A stretch of 64,000 nucleotides of DNA from Amycolatopsis sp. GM8 (GCF_021653975.1 NZ_JAJKFK010000005.1:124001-188000), one strand, 5' to 3'. Counted from the stretch's first letter, positions 1-9,032 are shown. The notes: a model not told the origin generated them from the letters alone. Numbers and translations: made by a program.

Positions 1-221
1 CGCTCAGCCAAATCGGCGGTATTACTCAAATCGAGCACCAGCGACTCACCGCCGATCCGCTCAGCAGTCCGAGCCGCACCCTCCGCATCGATGTCACACA
101 CCACAACATGGGCACCAAGAGCCGCCAACCGGGTCGCCACAGCCGCACCGATCCCACTCGCCGCACCGGTCACGATGGCGCGGCGAGCGGAAAGGTCAGG
201 CCCCGAGAGATCAGTCGTCAT
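1..221 (-). CDS. short-chain dehydrogenase/reductase, N-terminal part (cut by window edge)
   Basis: The gene starts with ATG at 221 and runs off the left edge, so only about 73 residues are visible. They read as the first beta-alpha-beta unit of a Rossmann fold, with the SDR cofactor motif TGAASGIG near residues 18-25 and an acidic residue at the end of beta-2 (VVCDID), which usually favours NAD(H) over NADP(H). The family oxidises or reduces alcohols, ketones or hydroxyacyl-CoAs. The catalytic Ser-Tyr-Lys lies outside the window. It follows the CaiB-type gene by 46 bp on the same strand, so it is probably the next gene of the catabolic operon, perhaps a 3-hydroxyacyl-CoA dehydrogenase step (inference). 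Confidence 0.85.
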   Translation of the reverse strand, partial: MTTDLSGPDLSARRAIVTGAASGIGAAVATRLAALGAHVVVCDIDAEGAARTAERIGGESLVLDLSNTADLAE

Positions 222-267
222 GTCTGGGAGATTAGGCGATCAGGCCGGTCGTGCGGCGCCGCAGTCC

Positions 268-1332
268 TCAGGTGTCGCGTTCGGGCAGTGAGGGCGCCGG
301 CCCTGGCGGAAGCGCGGGGTGGACGGTGTACCGGATGGGGTGGGCGATCGTGAGGTAGCCGTCGACGCCCGTGGTGAGAACGCCGCGCTCGCGGAAGTGC
401 GGGTGTTCGAGCATCTCGGCCCGGGTGAGGACCGGCGCGACCGGCACTCCGCGCTGTTCCAGGGCTTCGATGAGGCCGGTTTGCTCGAACGTCGCCACCG
501 CCGCCGCGATGTCCGCGCTCAGTGCCGAAGCGCCGGCCGAGCGTTCGGCCATGGTGCGGCCGATGTACCGGCCGAGCCCCAGCGCGTCGCACAGGGCGTC
601 CCAGAAGTGATCCTCGCTGTAGACCCCCAGGACGATCCAGCGGTCGTCCCTGGTCCGGAACGTGCCCATGGCGGGAGCGCCGCCGTGATCGTCCGACGTC
701 CGCATCCCGGCCCGCCGGGGGTCCACGGCGCCCAGCGGCGCCACCCAGGTCGCGAGCAGGTCGGTCATGGAGACGTCGATGTGCTCGCCCTCGCCGGTCC
801 GCCGCGCACACACAACCGCGGCGAGGATGGCGAAGGCGGCCGCGAGCCCTGATCCCTGGTCGCCTATGAGCAGACCTGCCGGGGCCGGTGGGTGGCCGTC
901 GGCGACGGTCATCGCACCGGCGTACGCCTGGTAGTTGGCGTCGTGCCCGGTTGTGCCCGCCAGCGGACCGGTCTGGCCGAACCCGGAGATCGAACACAGC
1001 ACGATGGCGGGGTTCACGGCACGCAGCTGGTCGAAGCCGACACCGAGCCGGGCCGCCACACCCGGCCGGTAGTTCTCCACCACCACTTCGCAATCGCGCA
1101 CCATGTCCAGCAGCGCGGTCCGGTCGCGGTCGTCCTTCAGGTTGAGCACCACGCTTTTCTTGTGCCCGTTGAAGTTCACGAACCGGTCGCCCACCGGCCG
1201 CATGCGGTCGCCCCCGGGTGGCTCGACCTTGACGACCTCGGCGCCGAGATCGGCGAGTAGCTGGGTGGCGTAGTGACCAGGCTGCCACAGGGACAGGTCG
1301 AGCACCCGCAAGCCGTCCAGAAGCGTTGTCAT
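268..1332 (-). CDS. CaiB/BaiF-type (family III) acyl-CoA transferase
   Basis: The 354-residue protein opens with the family III signature (GLRVLDLS, then LLADLGAEVVKVEPPGGD) and carries the GHDANYQA segment whose Asp is the family's catalytic residue forming the aspartyl-CoA thioester. Length is slightly short of the usual 380-410. The family moves CoA between carboxylic acids without ATP, typically from succinyl-CoA or an acyl-CoA product to a free acid. The sequence does not show the substrate. It lies 58 bp downstream of an enoyl-CoA hydratase and upstream of an SDR, which fits a beta-oxidation-like pathway. Confidence 0.9.
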   Translation of the reverse strand: MTTLLDGLRVLDLSLWQPGHYATQLLADLGAEVVKVEPPGGDRMRPVGDRFVNFNGHKKSVVLNLKDDRDRTALLDMVRDCEVVVENYRPGVAARLGVGFDQLRAVNPAIVLCSISGFGQTGPLAGTTGHDANYQAYAGAMTVADGHPPAPAGLLIGDQGSGLAAAFAILAAVVCARRTGEGEHIDVSMTDLLATWVAPLGAVDPRRAGMRTSDDHGGAPAMGTFRTRDDRWIVLGVYSEDHFWDALCDALGLGRYIGRTMAERSAGASALSADIAAAVATFEQTGLIEALEQRGVPVAPVLTRAEMLEHPHFRERGVLTTGVDGYLTIAHPIRYTVHPALPPGPAPSLPERDT

Positions 1333-1390
1333 CGGCTACCAAAGTACGACACTGTCGCTCCGCCGGTCCATGCTCGGACGCGGGCGCCGA

Positions 1391-2155
1391 TCAGAATGTG
1401 ATCGAGCGTTTCCGCAAGAACGCCTCCATCCCGGCCCTCGCGTCTTCGGACGTCAGCGTCATGGCCTGCGCCAGGCTTTCGGTGAAATAGCCCGCGGATG
1501 CCGGCATCTCCCCGATTTCCTGGAGGGCGTGGAGGATCATGTAGTTCGAGATCGGGGCGTTGTGGATGACAGTGCGAGCGATCTCCAGCGCCTTCTGCAT
1601 CGCCTTGCCCGGCTCGACCACGTAATGCACCAAGCCCAGCCGTTCGCCCTCGCGCACCTCGTACCGGCGACCGGTGAGCATCATCTCGATCAGGCGGTCG
1701 GTTCCGATGATCTTGGCGACGCTCACACTGGCGCCACCGCCAACAAAAATTCCGCGCCTTCCCTCCGGGAGTTCGAAGAAAGCGGTTTCGTCGGCCACCC
1801 GGACATGGGCCTGGCAGGCGATCTCCAGCCCGCCGCCGATGACAGCACCCTGCAGCGCGGCGATCACCGGGCGGCCACAGTTACGCAAGCGTGCGAGCAT
1901 GGCCTGGCTGGAGCGGGAGAATTTCACGGCCTCGAACGGCGCCGCCTGCTCGTGCTCTTTCAGGTCGAGGCCGGCGCAGAAATGATCTCCGGTTCCCGCG
2001 AGCACGACAGCTCGTACTTCGTCAGGCAAGCCGGATAGTGCGGAGTCGAGCCCATCGGCGATGGCTCGCGAGAACGCATTGCGCCGTTCCGGCCGATTCA
2101 GCGTGATCGTCGCGATCGGCCCGTCGACTTCGAGCACCACGAGGTCATTGTTCAT
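1391..2155 (-). CDS. enoyl-CoA hydratase/isomerase family protein
   Basis: The 254-residue protein has the crotonase-fold hallmarks: N-terminal ITLNRPERRNAF, first oxyanion-hole segment HFCAGLDLKE, and the second oxyanion loop GAVIGGGLEIACQAHVRVA followed by FFELPEGRRGIF, which supplies a Glu at a usual catalytic position. Length is typical for the family. The reaction is most likely hydration of a 2-enoyl-CoA, but crotonase paralogues also isomerise or hydrolyse. It begins 7 bp after the stop of the ADP-forming acyl-CoA synthetase, so the two are almost certainly co-transcribed. It differs clearly from the second hydratase at 21.9-22.8 kb, so the cluster holds two non-identical crotonases. 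Confidence 0.9.
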   Translation of the reverse strand: MNNDLVVLEVDGPIATITLNRPERRNAFSRAIADGLDSALSGLPDEVRAVVLAGTGDHFCAGLDLKEHEQAAPFEAVKFSRSSQAMLARLRNCGRPVIAALQGAVIGGGLEIACQAHVRVADETAFFELPEGRRGIFVGGGASVSVAKIIGTDRLIEMMLTGRRYEVREGERLGLVHYVVEPGKAMQKALEIARTVIHNAPISNYMILHALQEIGEMPASAGYFTESLAQAMTLTSEDARAGMEAFLRKRSITF

Positions 2156-2162
2156 CGAGTCC

Positions 2163-4277
2163 TCACTTGGTCACCATGAGCGCATCGAGCGCTACGGCAC
2201 CTTCTCCGCCTGGCAGGGCGACGAGAGGATTCACGTCGATCTCCACGATGTCGGGCTCGGTGATCATGAGCCGGCCGACCGCCCGCACGACGCCCGCGAC
2301 CGCGTCGACGTCCACCGGCGCGGAACCGCGGAAACCGTGCAGCAGCTTCGCGGCCCTCAGCTGGTTCAATTCGCCGACGATGTCGCTGTGCGTGAGCCAT
2401 GGTGAGAACAGCCGGACATCTTTGAGCATCTCCACCCAGACCCCGCCCAGTCCCACCATCATGACGGGCCCCCACTTCGGGTCCCGCTTGGCACCGACAA
2501 CCAGCTCCACACCGTGGCGGCCCATCGCTTCGACGAGCACGCCGTCGAGCTCCAATCCAGGCCGGGCAGCGGCGACGTTGCGGTGAAGCTCGTCCCACGC
2601 GTCACGAACCGCGTCGGCGTCGCCCAGCGAAAGGAGCACGCCACCGACCTCGCTCTTGTGCGCGAGCGACGCCGCCTGAGCCTTCATGACGACCGGGTAG
2701 CCGACGGTCCGCGCGATCGACACAGCCTCATCCGCGGTGCCGGCGAGGCCGCCCTCGGGCACTGTGATCCCCAGCGCGGCCAGGACTTTCTTGCCCGACC
2801 ACTCCGCGTGTGTGCCGGAGCCGAGCCCGGGCAGTCCGCTGAAGCTTGTCGCCTGAGCCTGATCGTGTGTGCGACGCGCCTGGCGGGCGTAGCGGTGATA
2901 CGTCGCCAGGGTTCGGATCGCGCGCTCGTGCGAGCGCGTGACGACGATGTTGTTGTCCGCCGCGTAGCGCAGCAGTTCGGGTGGCAAGGGGCAGTCCTCG
3001 CCCGCGAGCACGAAGATCGCCGGTGCGGGTTGCTCCTTGTGGGCCTGTGCGAACGAACTCAGCCAGGCCATCATCCGGTCCGGTTCCGTCAGCGGCAGCG
3101 AGACCAGCACACTGCCGATCGCCGGATCGGAAAGGAGTTGCCGGGCGCCGTCCCCGACCATCTCCGGCTTCCAGGCGGGCAGGGTGCCGAGATCCAGCGG
3201 ATTGCGCGCCGACAGGTAGTCGGGAAGCAGGTCGGTCAGGGCCTCGATCTGTGGCGCGCCGAGGGCCGGGGTGTCCAGCCCGCGCGAGTCCAGATAGTCC
3301 GCACTCAGCGCACACAGTGCACCGGAGGTGGTCACCAGGCCCAGGCCACCCTCGCGCGGGATCGGGGAATACAGCAGCAGCTGACAGAGATCGATCAGCT
3401 CCTCGGTGGTCTCGACGAGCAGGATCCCCGCGTCCTCAATGGCGACCCGCATCGCGGCGTAGTCGTCGGCAAGAGAGCCGGTATGCGAACTGGCCGCCTC
3501 CTGCCCCTTCGCGGTACGGCCGGGATGCAGCAGGACGATCGTCTTGTTCTTCGCCCGGGCGATCGCGCCTAGGGCAAGGAATTCTTCCGGCGAGCCGATC
3601 TGCTCGGCATACGCCGCGACCACCGAGGTCCGCTCGTCTTCGAGAAAATGGCCACTAAGGTCACTGACATCGATGCCCGCTTCATTACCGGTCGTCATGA
3701 CGTACGAGATCGGCACGCCTCGTGCCCGCAGAGATCCGGAGAGGTGATTGGCGATACCGCCGCTCTGTGCGATGACGGCCACCGCCGGGCCGGAGTCGCG
3801 CGGTAAGGCGGGCGGTGCCTTCTGTTCGATCATCATCACGGTCAGGCCGTCGACGAAGTTGTAATAACCAACGGTGTTGGGTCCGAGCAGTGCCAGATCG
3901 CCCGCCGCGGCGATCGCCGCGATCTCCTCCTGCTGGCCGCGCCCGGTGTCTCCCACCTCGGCGAAGCCCGAGGCGAAGCTGACGGCGCCGCGTATCTTGC
4001 GATCGACGCACGCGACGACAGCGTCACGCAGACCCGCCGCGGGCACGGTGAGGATGGCGAGATCGATCCCCTCCGGAAGATCGAGGGGATCCGCCAGGAT
4101 AGGCCGTGATCCGACCTGTCCGGCGGTACGTCCAACGAGAAAGATGTCGCCTTCGAACCCGTCTTCGAGCAACTGGTTCAGGATGATCTGGCCGGCGGTT
4201 CCGGGACGCGATGACGCGCCGAAGATCACGATGGAGCTGGGGCGCAAAAGGCTTTCGATTCCGTCGTGTGTGGTCAT
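2163..4277 (-). CDS. ADP-forming acyl-CoA synthetase (CoA-binding, succinyl-CoA-ligase-like and ATP-grasp domains)
   Basis: I chose the ATG at 4277 (704 residues), which overlaps the upstream gene's stop as ATGA; a longer frame to 4370 only adds shadow sequence. The N-terminus (LRPSSIVIFGASSRPGTAG) is the CoA-binding Rossmann domain. The middle is the succinyl-CoA-synthetase-like part with the expected active-site His context SSHTGSLADDY. The last about 220 residues are an ATP-grasp_5 domain (YPVVMKAQAASLAHKSEVGGV, then DVRLFSPWL and VEIDVNPL). The family makes acyl-CoA from acid, CoA and ATP through a phospho-His, giving ADP. In actinobacterial aromatic and fatty-acid clusters such enzymes activate aryl or medium-chain acids; the actual substrate is unknown. 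Confidence 0.9.
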   Translation of the reverse strand: MTTHDGIESLLRPSSIVIFGASSRPGTAGQIILNQLLEDGFEGDIFLVGRTAGQVGSRPILADPLDLPEGIDLAILTVPAAGLRDAVVACVDRKIRGAVSFASGFAEVGDTGRGQQEEIAAIAAAGDLALLGPNTVGYYNFVDGLTVMMIEQKAPPALPRDSGPAVAVIAQSGGIANHLSGSLRARGVPISYVMTTGNEAGIDVSDLSGHFLEDERTSVVAAYAEQIGSPEEFLALGAIARAKNKTIVLLHPGRTAKGQEAASSHTGSLADDYAAMRVAIEDAGILLVETTEELIDLCQLLLYSPIPREGGLGLVTTSGALCALSADYLDSRGLDTPALGAPQIEALTDLLPDYLSARNPLDLGTLPAWKPEMVGDGARQLLSDPAIGSVLVSLPLTEPDRMMAWLSSFAQAHKEQPAPAIFVLAGEDCPLPPELLRYAADNNIVVTRSHERAIRTLATYHRYARQARRTHDQAQATSFSGLPGLGSGTHAEWSGKKVLAALGITVPEGGLAGTADEAVSIARTVGYPVVMKAQAASLAHKSEVGGVLLSLGDADAVRDAWDELHRNVAAARPGLELDGVLVEAMGRHGVELVVGAKRDPKWGPVMMVGLGGVWVEMLKDVRLFSPWLTHSDIVGELNQLRAAKLLHGFRGSAPVDVDAVAGVVRAVGRLMITEPDIVEIDVNPLVALPGGEGAVALDALMVTK

Positions 4278-4714
4278 TTTCCCGGCACCTCGCTGTCCGG
4301 TTCGAAGAGCAGAAGATGCCGGCCGTCGTCCAGTGGCATCCAGTACGGCCGGATACGCCGGCCGATGCACAGGTCCTCGGTCGAGGCGTGCACCAGGTTC
4401 GAAACGATGTCCACTCCCGCATCGAGGCGCGCGATGATCACCGCGTAAGGATCTTGGCCCTTGAACGGCCCGGGGCCCAGGTGGGTGAGCGTGTAGCTGT
4501 AGATCTCACCCCTGCCGTCGACCTCCCGCCATTCGAGGTCGGTCCGGCCCGTCGCGATGCTGACGGGCCGGGGGAAGAACTGGAACTGTCCGGTACGCGG
4601 GCATTGCTGAAGCAGGAGCCGCTTCTCGCGCGACGCTTCCCAGAACGGGTGCGAAAACGGTAGCTCGCGAAATGAACCGCGGGAGACATCGACTGTGTCA
4701 TTGAGCTTTGCCAT
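4274..4714 (-). CDS. DUF35 / OB-fold acyl-CoA-binding partner protein
   Basis: The ATG at 4714 gives 146 residues (MAKLNDTVDV). The order is that of DUF35 proteins: an N-terminal helix (HPFWEASREKRLLLQQC), a rubredoxin-like ribbon, then an OB fold (GEIYSYTLTH ... DPYAVIIARLDAG). Only one of the usual four ribbon Cys residues remains (CPRTGQFQFFPRP), so zinc binding is probably lost. DUF35 proteins form heterocomplexes with the thiolase-like protein encoded next to them, and the immediately upstream gene is such a thiolase (7 bp away). Function is therefore probably a structural or substrate-channel partner in C-C cleavage or condensation of an acyl-CoA. Confidence 0.85.
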   Translation of the reverse strand: MAKLNDTVDVSRGSFRELPFSHPFWEASREKRLLLQQCPRTGQFQFFPRPVSIATGRTDLEWREVDGRGEIYSYTLTHLGPGPFKGQDPYAVIIARLDAGVDIVSNLVHASTEDLCIGRRIRPYWMPLDDGRHLLLFEPDSEVPGK

Positions 4715-4721
4715 GATCACC

Positions 4722-5894
4722 TCACGCGTCCGGGGCCAGGATGAGGACAACACTCGATCCCCAGTTGCGCCCGTAGTTGATCCAGCCGATCCCGGTGACG
4801 AGCGCGTTTTCGGTGTCCTTCACCTGTCGCGGTCCGCCTTGGCCGAACAGTTGCCGGACGGCTTCGACGAGGTTGGTCCCACCGCCGGCAAGACCCGCCT
4901 GCCCGGCGGAAATCTGACCGCCACCGGTGTTGAGCGGCAGATCGCCGTCGAAGGCGAAATTGGTCTCGCGAATGAAGTCAGCGCCCTGTCCCGGCTTGCA
5001 GAAGCCGAGCATCTCCAGTTGCAGCATGATCGCGATCAGGAAATCGTCGTACGGATGGACGGAATTGATATCGCCGGGCGTCAACCCGGCCTGCGCGAAC
5101 GCCCGCGCGCCGGCGCTGGTGTGACCGGCGTTGGTGATGTCGACCAAGCTCGAAGCACCGCCCACATTGGTCACCTCGCCGTACCCGATCGGGACGACGA
5201 ACCGGTCGAGCTTGCGCGCCTTCGCGATATCGCGGCGCGTCACCAGCAGCCCGTTGGCACCGTCGGCGAACATCACGCAGTCGAGCAACCGGATCGGTTC
5301 CGCGATCATGCGCGAGTTCAGGTAGTCCTCACGCGTGATCGGCGTGCGAAGCTTCTGGCACGCGTTGTCATTGAGGAGTGCGTGATTCCGCTGTGTCACG
5401 GCGAGTTTGGCGAGAGCCTCGGGATCGAGACCGTACTGGTGGTCGTACCGCTTCGACAGCAGGCCGAACGAACCCGGCGGCCCCATCAGACCCACCGGGT
5501 CGGACCACTCCTCGTGATACGAATAGTTGACATAGTCGAATCGGCTCGTCGGCGTGTCGCTGCAGATCACGAGAACCGTCGAGCAGAGACCGGCGTCAAT
5601 GGCCGCGGCCGCCCGTGCGACCGATCCGGCGGCCCCGCACCCGCCCAGGTCGACGGTGTCGACGAAATTCAGCTCCAGGCCCAGGAACTCGACGAAGCTC
5701 TGTGCCCAGAACGCCGTCGCCGCCGCGGACACCGACGGCGTGACGATCAGGCCGTCGATTTCCGATTTGGAAAAGCCTGTCGAGTTCAACAGGCTGTCCA
5801 TGATCACGCCGCCGAGCGCAAAGGGCTCGCTTCCACTCTTGTAGCGGAGCTCTGTTTCCGCGTAGCCGGCAATCACACAGTCTTGCAGCGCCAT
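4722..5894 (-). CDS. thiolase-superfamily protein (SCP-x/lipid-transfer type), partner of DUF35 protein
   Basis: The ATG at 5894 gives 390 residues; a TTG five codons upstream is an unlikely start. It aligns with the SCP-2/Ltp-type thiolases: DTVDLGGCGAAGSVARAA holds the nucleophile-region Cys, VHPYDDFLIA replaces the classic NEAF motif, and LNTGGGQISAGQAG is the C-terminal glycine-rich loop. The classical C-terminal CxG is absent. Proteins of this type paired with DUF35 act as retro-aldolases or thiolases on CoA thioesters with bulky side chains, as in bacterial steroid side-chain degradation. This may be a second C-C cleavage step, separate from the classical thiolase at 13.4-14.7 kb. Confidence 0.85.
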   Translation of the reverse strand: MALQDCVIAGYAETELRYKSGSEPFALGGVIMDSLLNSTGFSKSEIDGLIVTPSVSAAATAFWAQSFVEFLGLELNFVDTVDLGGCGAAGSVARAAAAIDAGLCSTVLVICSDTPTSRFDYVNYSYHEEWSDPVGLMGPPGSFGLLSKRYDHQYGLDPEALAKLAVTQRNHALLNDNACQKLRTPITREDYLNSRMIAEPIRLLDCVMFADGANGLLVTRRDIAKARKLDRFVVPIGYGEVTNVGGASSLVDITNAGHTSAGARAFAQAGLTPGDINSVHPYDDFLIAIMLQLEMLGFCKPGQGADFIRETNFAFDGDLPLNTGGGQISAGQAGLAGGGTNLVEAVRQLFGQGGPRQVKDTENALVTGIGWINYGRNWGSSVVLILAPDA

Positions 5895-5924
5895 CCGTAT
5901 TCGTCCCAACGTCCGTCGCGTTTG

Positions 5925-7367
5925 TCAGCGGTAGATCGACTTCAGCTGCTGGTAGTTGAGCAGCGCCTCCGGCCCGAACTCCCGGCCGAGTCCACTCGAC
6001 TTGACTCCACCGAACGGGGCCGCCGGGTCGACGGTGTAGTGGTTCAGACCAACTGTGCCGGTGCGCAGCTGGCGCGCGACCCGCATCCCGCGCTCCTCAT
6101 CGGCCGTCCACACCGAACCGCCGAGACCGAACTCGGAGTCGTTCGCGATCCGCACCGCGTCCGTCTCGTCGGTGTAGCCGATGATGGACAGCACCGGACC
6201 GAAGATCTCCTCGCGCGCGATGACCTGGCTGTTGTCGACGTCCGCGAACACCGTTGGGGCGACGTAATACCCGTGCGAGAACTCCGCGGGACGCGACCCG
6301 CCCGCGACCAGCCGGGAGCCCTCGGCCTTGCCCTTCTCGATGTAACCCTCGACCCGGTCGCGCTGGCGAGCGCTCGCCAGTGGGCCGACCTGGGTGGCCG
6401 GATCCATGGGGTCTCCCACGGTCAAGCCCTTCGCGAGCGTGGCGACCGCGTCGACCACCTCGTCGTACCGGCTTTGCGGGGCCAGCACTCGCGTGCTCGC
6501 GAAGCACGCCTGACCATTGGCGAGCATGGTCGCGAAAAAGAACGGCTCCGCGATCGCGGTGTCGAGATCGGCATCGTCGAGGACGATGGCGGCCGACTTG
6601 CCGCCCAGTTCCAGGGTCACCGGGCGCAGGCGGCTCGCGCACGCCTCGGCCACCCGCCGTCCGGCGGCGGTGGAGCCGGTGAACGCGACCTTGTCGACGC
6701 CGGGATGTGAGACGAGGTACGCGCCGGTCTCGCGGCCACCCGGGACGATGTTGATCACCCCGGCCGGCAGGCCCGCCTCGGCGACGGCCTCCGCGAAGAG
6801 GATCGAGTCCAGCGCGGCCTCGGGTGAGGGCTTGAGCACGAACGTGCAGCCGGCGGCCAGACCGGGAGCGTACTTCGTCGCCGACAGCAGCTGCGGTGCG
6901 TTCCAGGGGACGATCGCCGCCACGACGCCCAGTGGTTCCCTGCGCACATGGACGGGACTGCCGAGCATGCCCTGCCGAACCTCCTCAAAGGACTCGTCGC
7001 GGACCAGGCCGGCGTAATAGCGCAGCAGTGTGCCCGGCAGCATGCCCTCCACCTGTTCGCAGACCGTGATGGTCATACCGTTCTGGGCGGTGACGGTGCG
7101 CGTGATGTCTTCCTTGCGCCGGTCGAGCGCGTCGGCGAGCCGGTAGAGAGCCTCGGCGCGCCGGGCCGGCGACCACGCCGGCCAGCCGTCCGGATCGTCG
7201 AAAGCGGCGCGGGCCGCGGCCACGGCGGCGTCCATGTCCTTCTCGTCGCCGTGTGGCACGCTGCCGAGAACGGCTTCGGTGCTCGAACCGATGACCGTGA
7301 TCTTCTCTTGCGCGTGCGGGGTCACCCAAGCACCCCCGATGAACAGCGAATCCTGGTGCGGGTACAC
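5925..7367 (-). CDS. aldehyde dehydrogenase (NAD(P)+)
   Basis: The 480-residue protein is a standard-length ALDH. It begins with GTG at 7367, preceded by a good GGAGG site 6 bp upstream. It shows the cofactor-binding FTGSTAAGRRVAEAC, the conserved LELGGKSAAIVLDDADLD with the general-base Glu, and the catalytic-Cys segment NGQACFASTR. The closing region FGGVKSSGLGREFG is typical. It oxidises an aldehyde to an acid. It is preceded on the same strand by the AcoR-like regulator with a strong hairpin in between, so it may have its own transcription unit that starts the downstream thiolase/DUF35/synthetase genes. Confidence 0.92.
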   Translation of the reverse strand: MYPHQDSLFIGGAWVTPHAQEKITVIGSSTEAVLGSVPHGDEKDMDAAVAAARAAFDDPDGWPAWSPARRAEALYRLADALDRRKEDITRTVTAQNGMTITVCEQVEGMLPGTLLRYYAGLVRDESFEEVRQGMLGSPVHVRREPLGVVAAIVPWNAPQLLSATKYAPGLAAGCTFVLKPSPEAALDSILFAEAVAEAGLPAGVINIVPGGRETGAYLVSHPGVDKVAFTGSTAAGRRVAEACASRLRPVTLELGGKSAAIVLDDADLDTAIAEPFFFATMLANGQACFASTRVLAPQSRYDEVVDAVATLAKGLTVGDPMDPATQVGPLASARQRDRVEGYIEKGKAEGSRLVAGGSRPAEFSHGYYVAPTVFADVDNSQVIAREEIFGPVLSIIGYTDETDAVRIANDSEFGLGGSVWTADEERGMRVARQLRTGTVGLNHYTVDPAAPFGGVKSSGLGREFGPEALLNYQQLKSIYR

Positions 7368-7430
7368 GTTGCCTCCGTTGGCCGGGTGAACCGTGAACGG
7401 AAGCGACGCTAATCGAGGAAACCCACCGCC

Positions 7431-7453
7431 GACCGTCCAACTTCTGGACGGTC
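7431..7453 (-). terminator. 9-bp-arm hairpin at the end of the regulator gene
   Basis: GACCGTCCA (7431-7439), a 5-nt loop and TGGACGGTC (7445-7453) form a perfect inverted repeat touching the regulator's stop codon, in the gap before the aldehyde dehydrogenase. There is no T-run after it, so it could be a weak terminator, an mRNA-stabilising hairpin or an operator for the regulator. Confidence 0.5.
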
Positions 7454-9032
7454 AGCGCGCGTGCTCGAGCGCATCGAGGCCGAAGGCTCGAAGCTTCTTG
7501 TACAGGGTGGTCGGGCTGATCGACAGCATCCGGGCCGCCGCACGCCGGTTGTGCCCGCAGGCCTGGAGCGCGTGCCTGATGGTCGCGCATTCGGCCTGTT
7601 CGACCAGTGACAGCGGGCGCGAGGAGGCTCGGCTCGGACCGCCTGGCAGGTCGGCCACGGTGATTTCGTGCCCGGCCCGCGCCGCGGCCGACATGAGCAC
7701 CGAACGCAACTCGGTGAGGTTGCCCGGCCAGGGCCGGCAGGCCAGCGCCCGAAGAGCGTCCGAGGTGAGGCGGGCGCCAGTGTCGCACAGGATTTCCCGT
7801 GCGAGGCCCGGGATCTCGGTCGTCCGATGGCGAAGCGGCGCCAGTTCGATCTTCGCCGGGCAGCGCGCGGCTATCGCCTGGTGCTCATCGCGCAGTGCCT
7901 CCACCGGTCCGCTCGTCAGCACGACGTGGGCTTCGGTGGAATCCAGCGCATGCGCGAGGTCGCGGGCGACCGAGTCATCGAGCCTGTCCATCGACTCGAT
8001 GAGCACGGCACCGCCGGCCGAAAGGGACTCTCTCAGCTCGGGTGCGGAGACAGCCTGGGCCGCCGCGTCGAAGATGCGCGGCTCACGCGGCAGGAGGGAG
8101 GTGGCTCGGGTCGTTCGGCCCGTTCCCGGCTCTCCGGAGATCAATACCGGCCGTGCTGTGTCGATGCCGGCTGAGCCGGCCGTCAGCCGCCGCACCCTGA
8201 TCTCGATGATCACCCCGCCGTCCGTGCCGATGCGGTGAGTACGCACTACCGCCGCCCGGCCCGAATTGAGGCGCAGGTGGCTGATCGTGTCACCCGGGGT
8301 TCGCTCCGCCAATGCGCTGAGGAGCGCAAGATCAACGGCGTCGAGCGTGTCGCGAGCGATGTCGTTGGTGAGAACCACATCGCGGCCCAGCGCTACGACG
8401 GCCGCTTTCCCACGGCGGCGCGACACGGCGCGGAAGGCCGCGAGCAGGCGCTGGTCGGCGACCCGCGCACTGGCGATCAGCGCCAGCTCGATCTCCTCCG
8501 CGGCGCGGACGAGCACCGGGCGCATCAACGCGTTGCTCTCCGCGGCGGCGCACGTGATGTCGAGTACCCCGGCGAGCCGGGCAGTCGTGCGGTCGAAGAC
8601 GGGATGGCCGTAGCAGCTGTAGGGACGCAGCGCCTCGATGTAGTGCTCGCCGCCGTGCACCGCGATACCGTGGCGGGTCTCCAGCACCGTCGCCACACCG
8701 TTGGTGCCGGTGTTCTCCTCGACGAACTGCCGGCCGACGACCCCGCCGACGTTCTCGATCCGGGCGCGCAGTGAAGACGTGCCGAACCGCTGGTCGACGA
8801 TACGGCCGGAACGGTCGGCGAGCATGATCGTGAAACGGCTGCCGGCGATTTCGCCCGCTATGCGGTCGAGGACGGGCCGGGCCGCCTCGATGAGCCTGCT
8901 CGCGGGGTCGACGTCGGTCACCGGGAGTTCGTCGAGCCTCGCACTCGTCGGCAGGCTGGATTGCGCCGTGCGCCGCCAGGACGCCGCGATCTCGACACGG
9001 ACCGGCGCGAGCCGTGAATGTGAGTCAGGCAT
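7452..9032 (-). CDS. AcoR-like transcriptional activator (GAF, degenerate AAA+, Fis-type HTH)
   Basis: The 526-residue protein starts with the RVEIAASWRR motif typical of AcoR-type activators of acetoin/glycerol genes. A GAF-like sensor (about 50-190) follows, with ENVGGVVGRQFVEENTGTNG and HGGEHYIEALRPYSCYGHPV. The AAA+ part (from about 295) keeps a Walker A (ISGEPGTGRTTRA) but is reduced in length, and I see no GAFTGA loop, the contact needed for sigma-54. The C-terminus (about 483-522) is a Fis-type HTH (RRAAARMLSISPTTLYKKL). Actinobacteria generally lack sigma-54, so it probably acts with ordinary sigma factors. It is likely the local activator of the aldehyde dehydrogenase and other catabolic genes, sensing a pathway compound through GAF. 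Confidence 0.88.
   Translation of the reverse strand: MPDSHSRLAPVRVEIAASWRRTAQSSLPTSARLDELPVTDVDPASRLIEAARPVLDRIAGEIAGSRFTIMLADRSGRIVDQRFGTSSLRARIENVGGVVGRQFVEENTGTNGVATVLETRHGIAVHGGEHYIEALRPYSCYGHPVFDRTTARLAGVLDITCAAAESNALMRPVLVRAAEEIELALIASARVADQRLLAAFRAVSRRRGKAAVVALGRDVVLTNDIARDTLDAVDLALLSALAERTPGDTISHLRLNSGRAAVVRTHRIGTDGGVIIEIRVRRLTAGSAGIDTARPVLISGEPGTGRTTRATSLLPREPRIFDAAAQAVSAPELRESLSAGGAVLIESMDRLDDSVARDLAHALDSTEAHVVLTSGPVEALRDEHQAIAARCPAKIELAPLRHRTTEIPGLAREILCDTGARLTSDALRALACRPWPGNLTELRSVLMSAAARAGHEITVADLPGGPSRASSRPLSLVEQAECATIRHALQACGHNRRAAARMLSISPTTLYKKLRAFGLDALEHAR

Noticed and set aside
218..1342. 374-residue open frame overlapping the CaiB-type gene
   Set aside because: Arg/Gly/Pro-rich shadow of a high-GC gene; the real frame has clear family motifs.
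4695..6710. 671-residue plus-strand frame opposite the thiolase and aldehyde dehydrogenase
   Set aside because: Antisense shadow without any domain; both minus-strand genes are certain.
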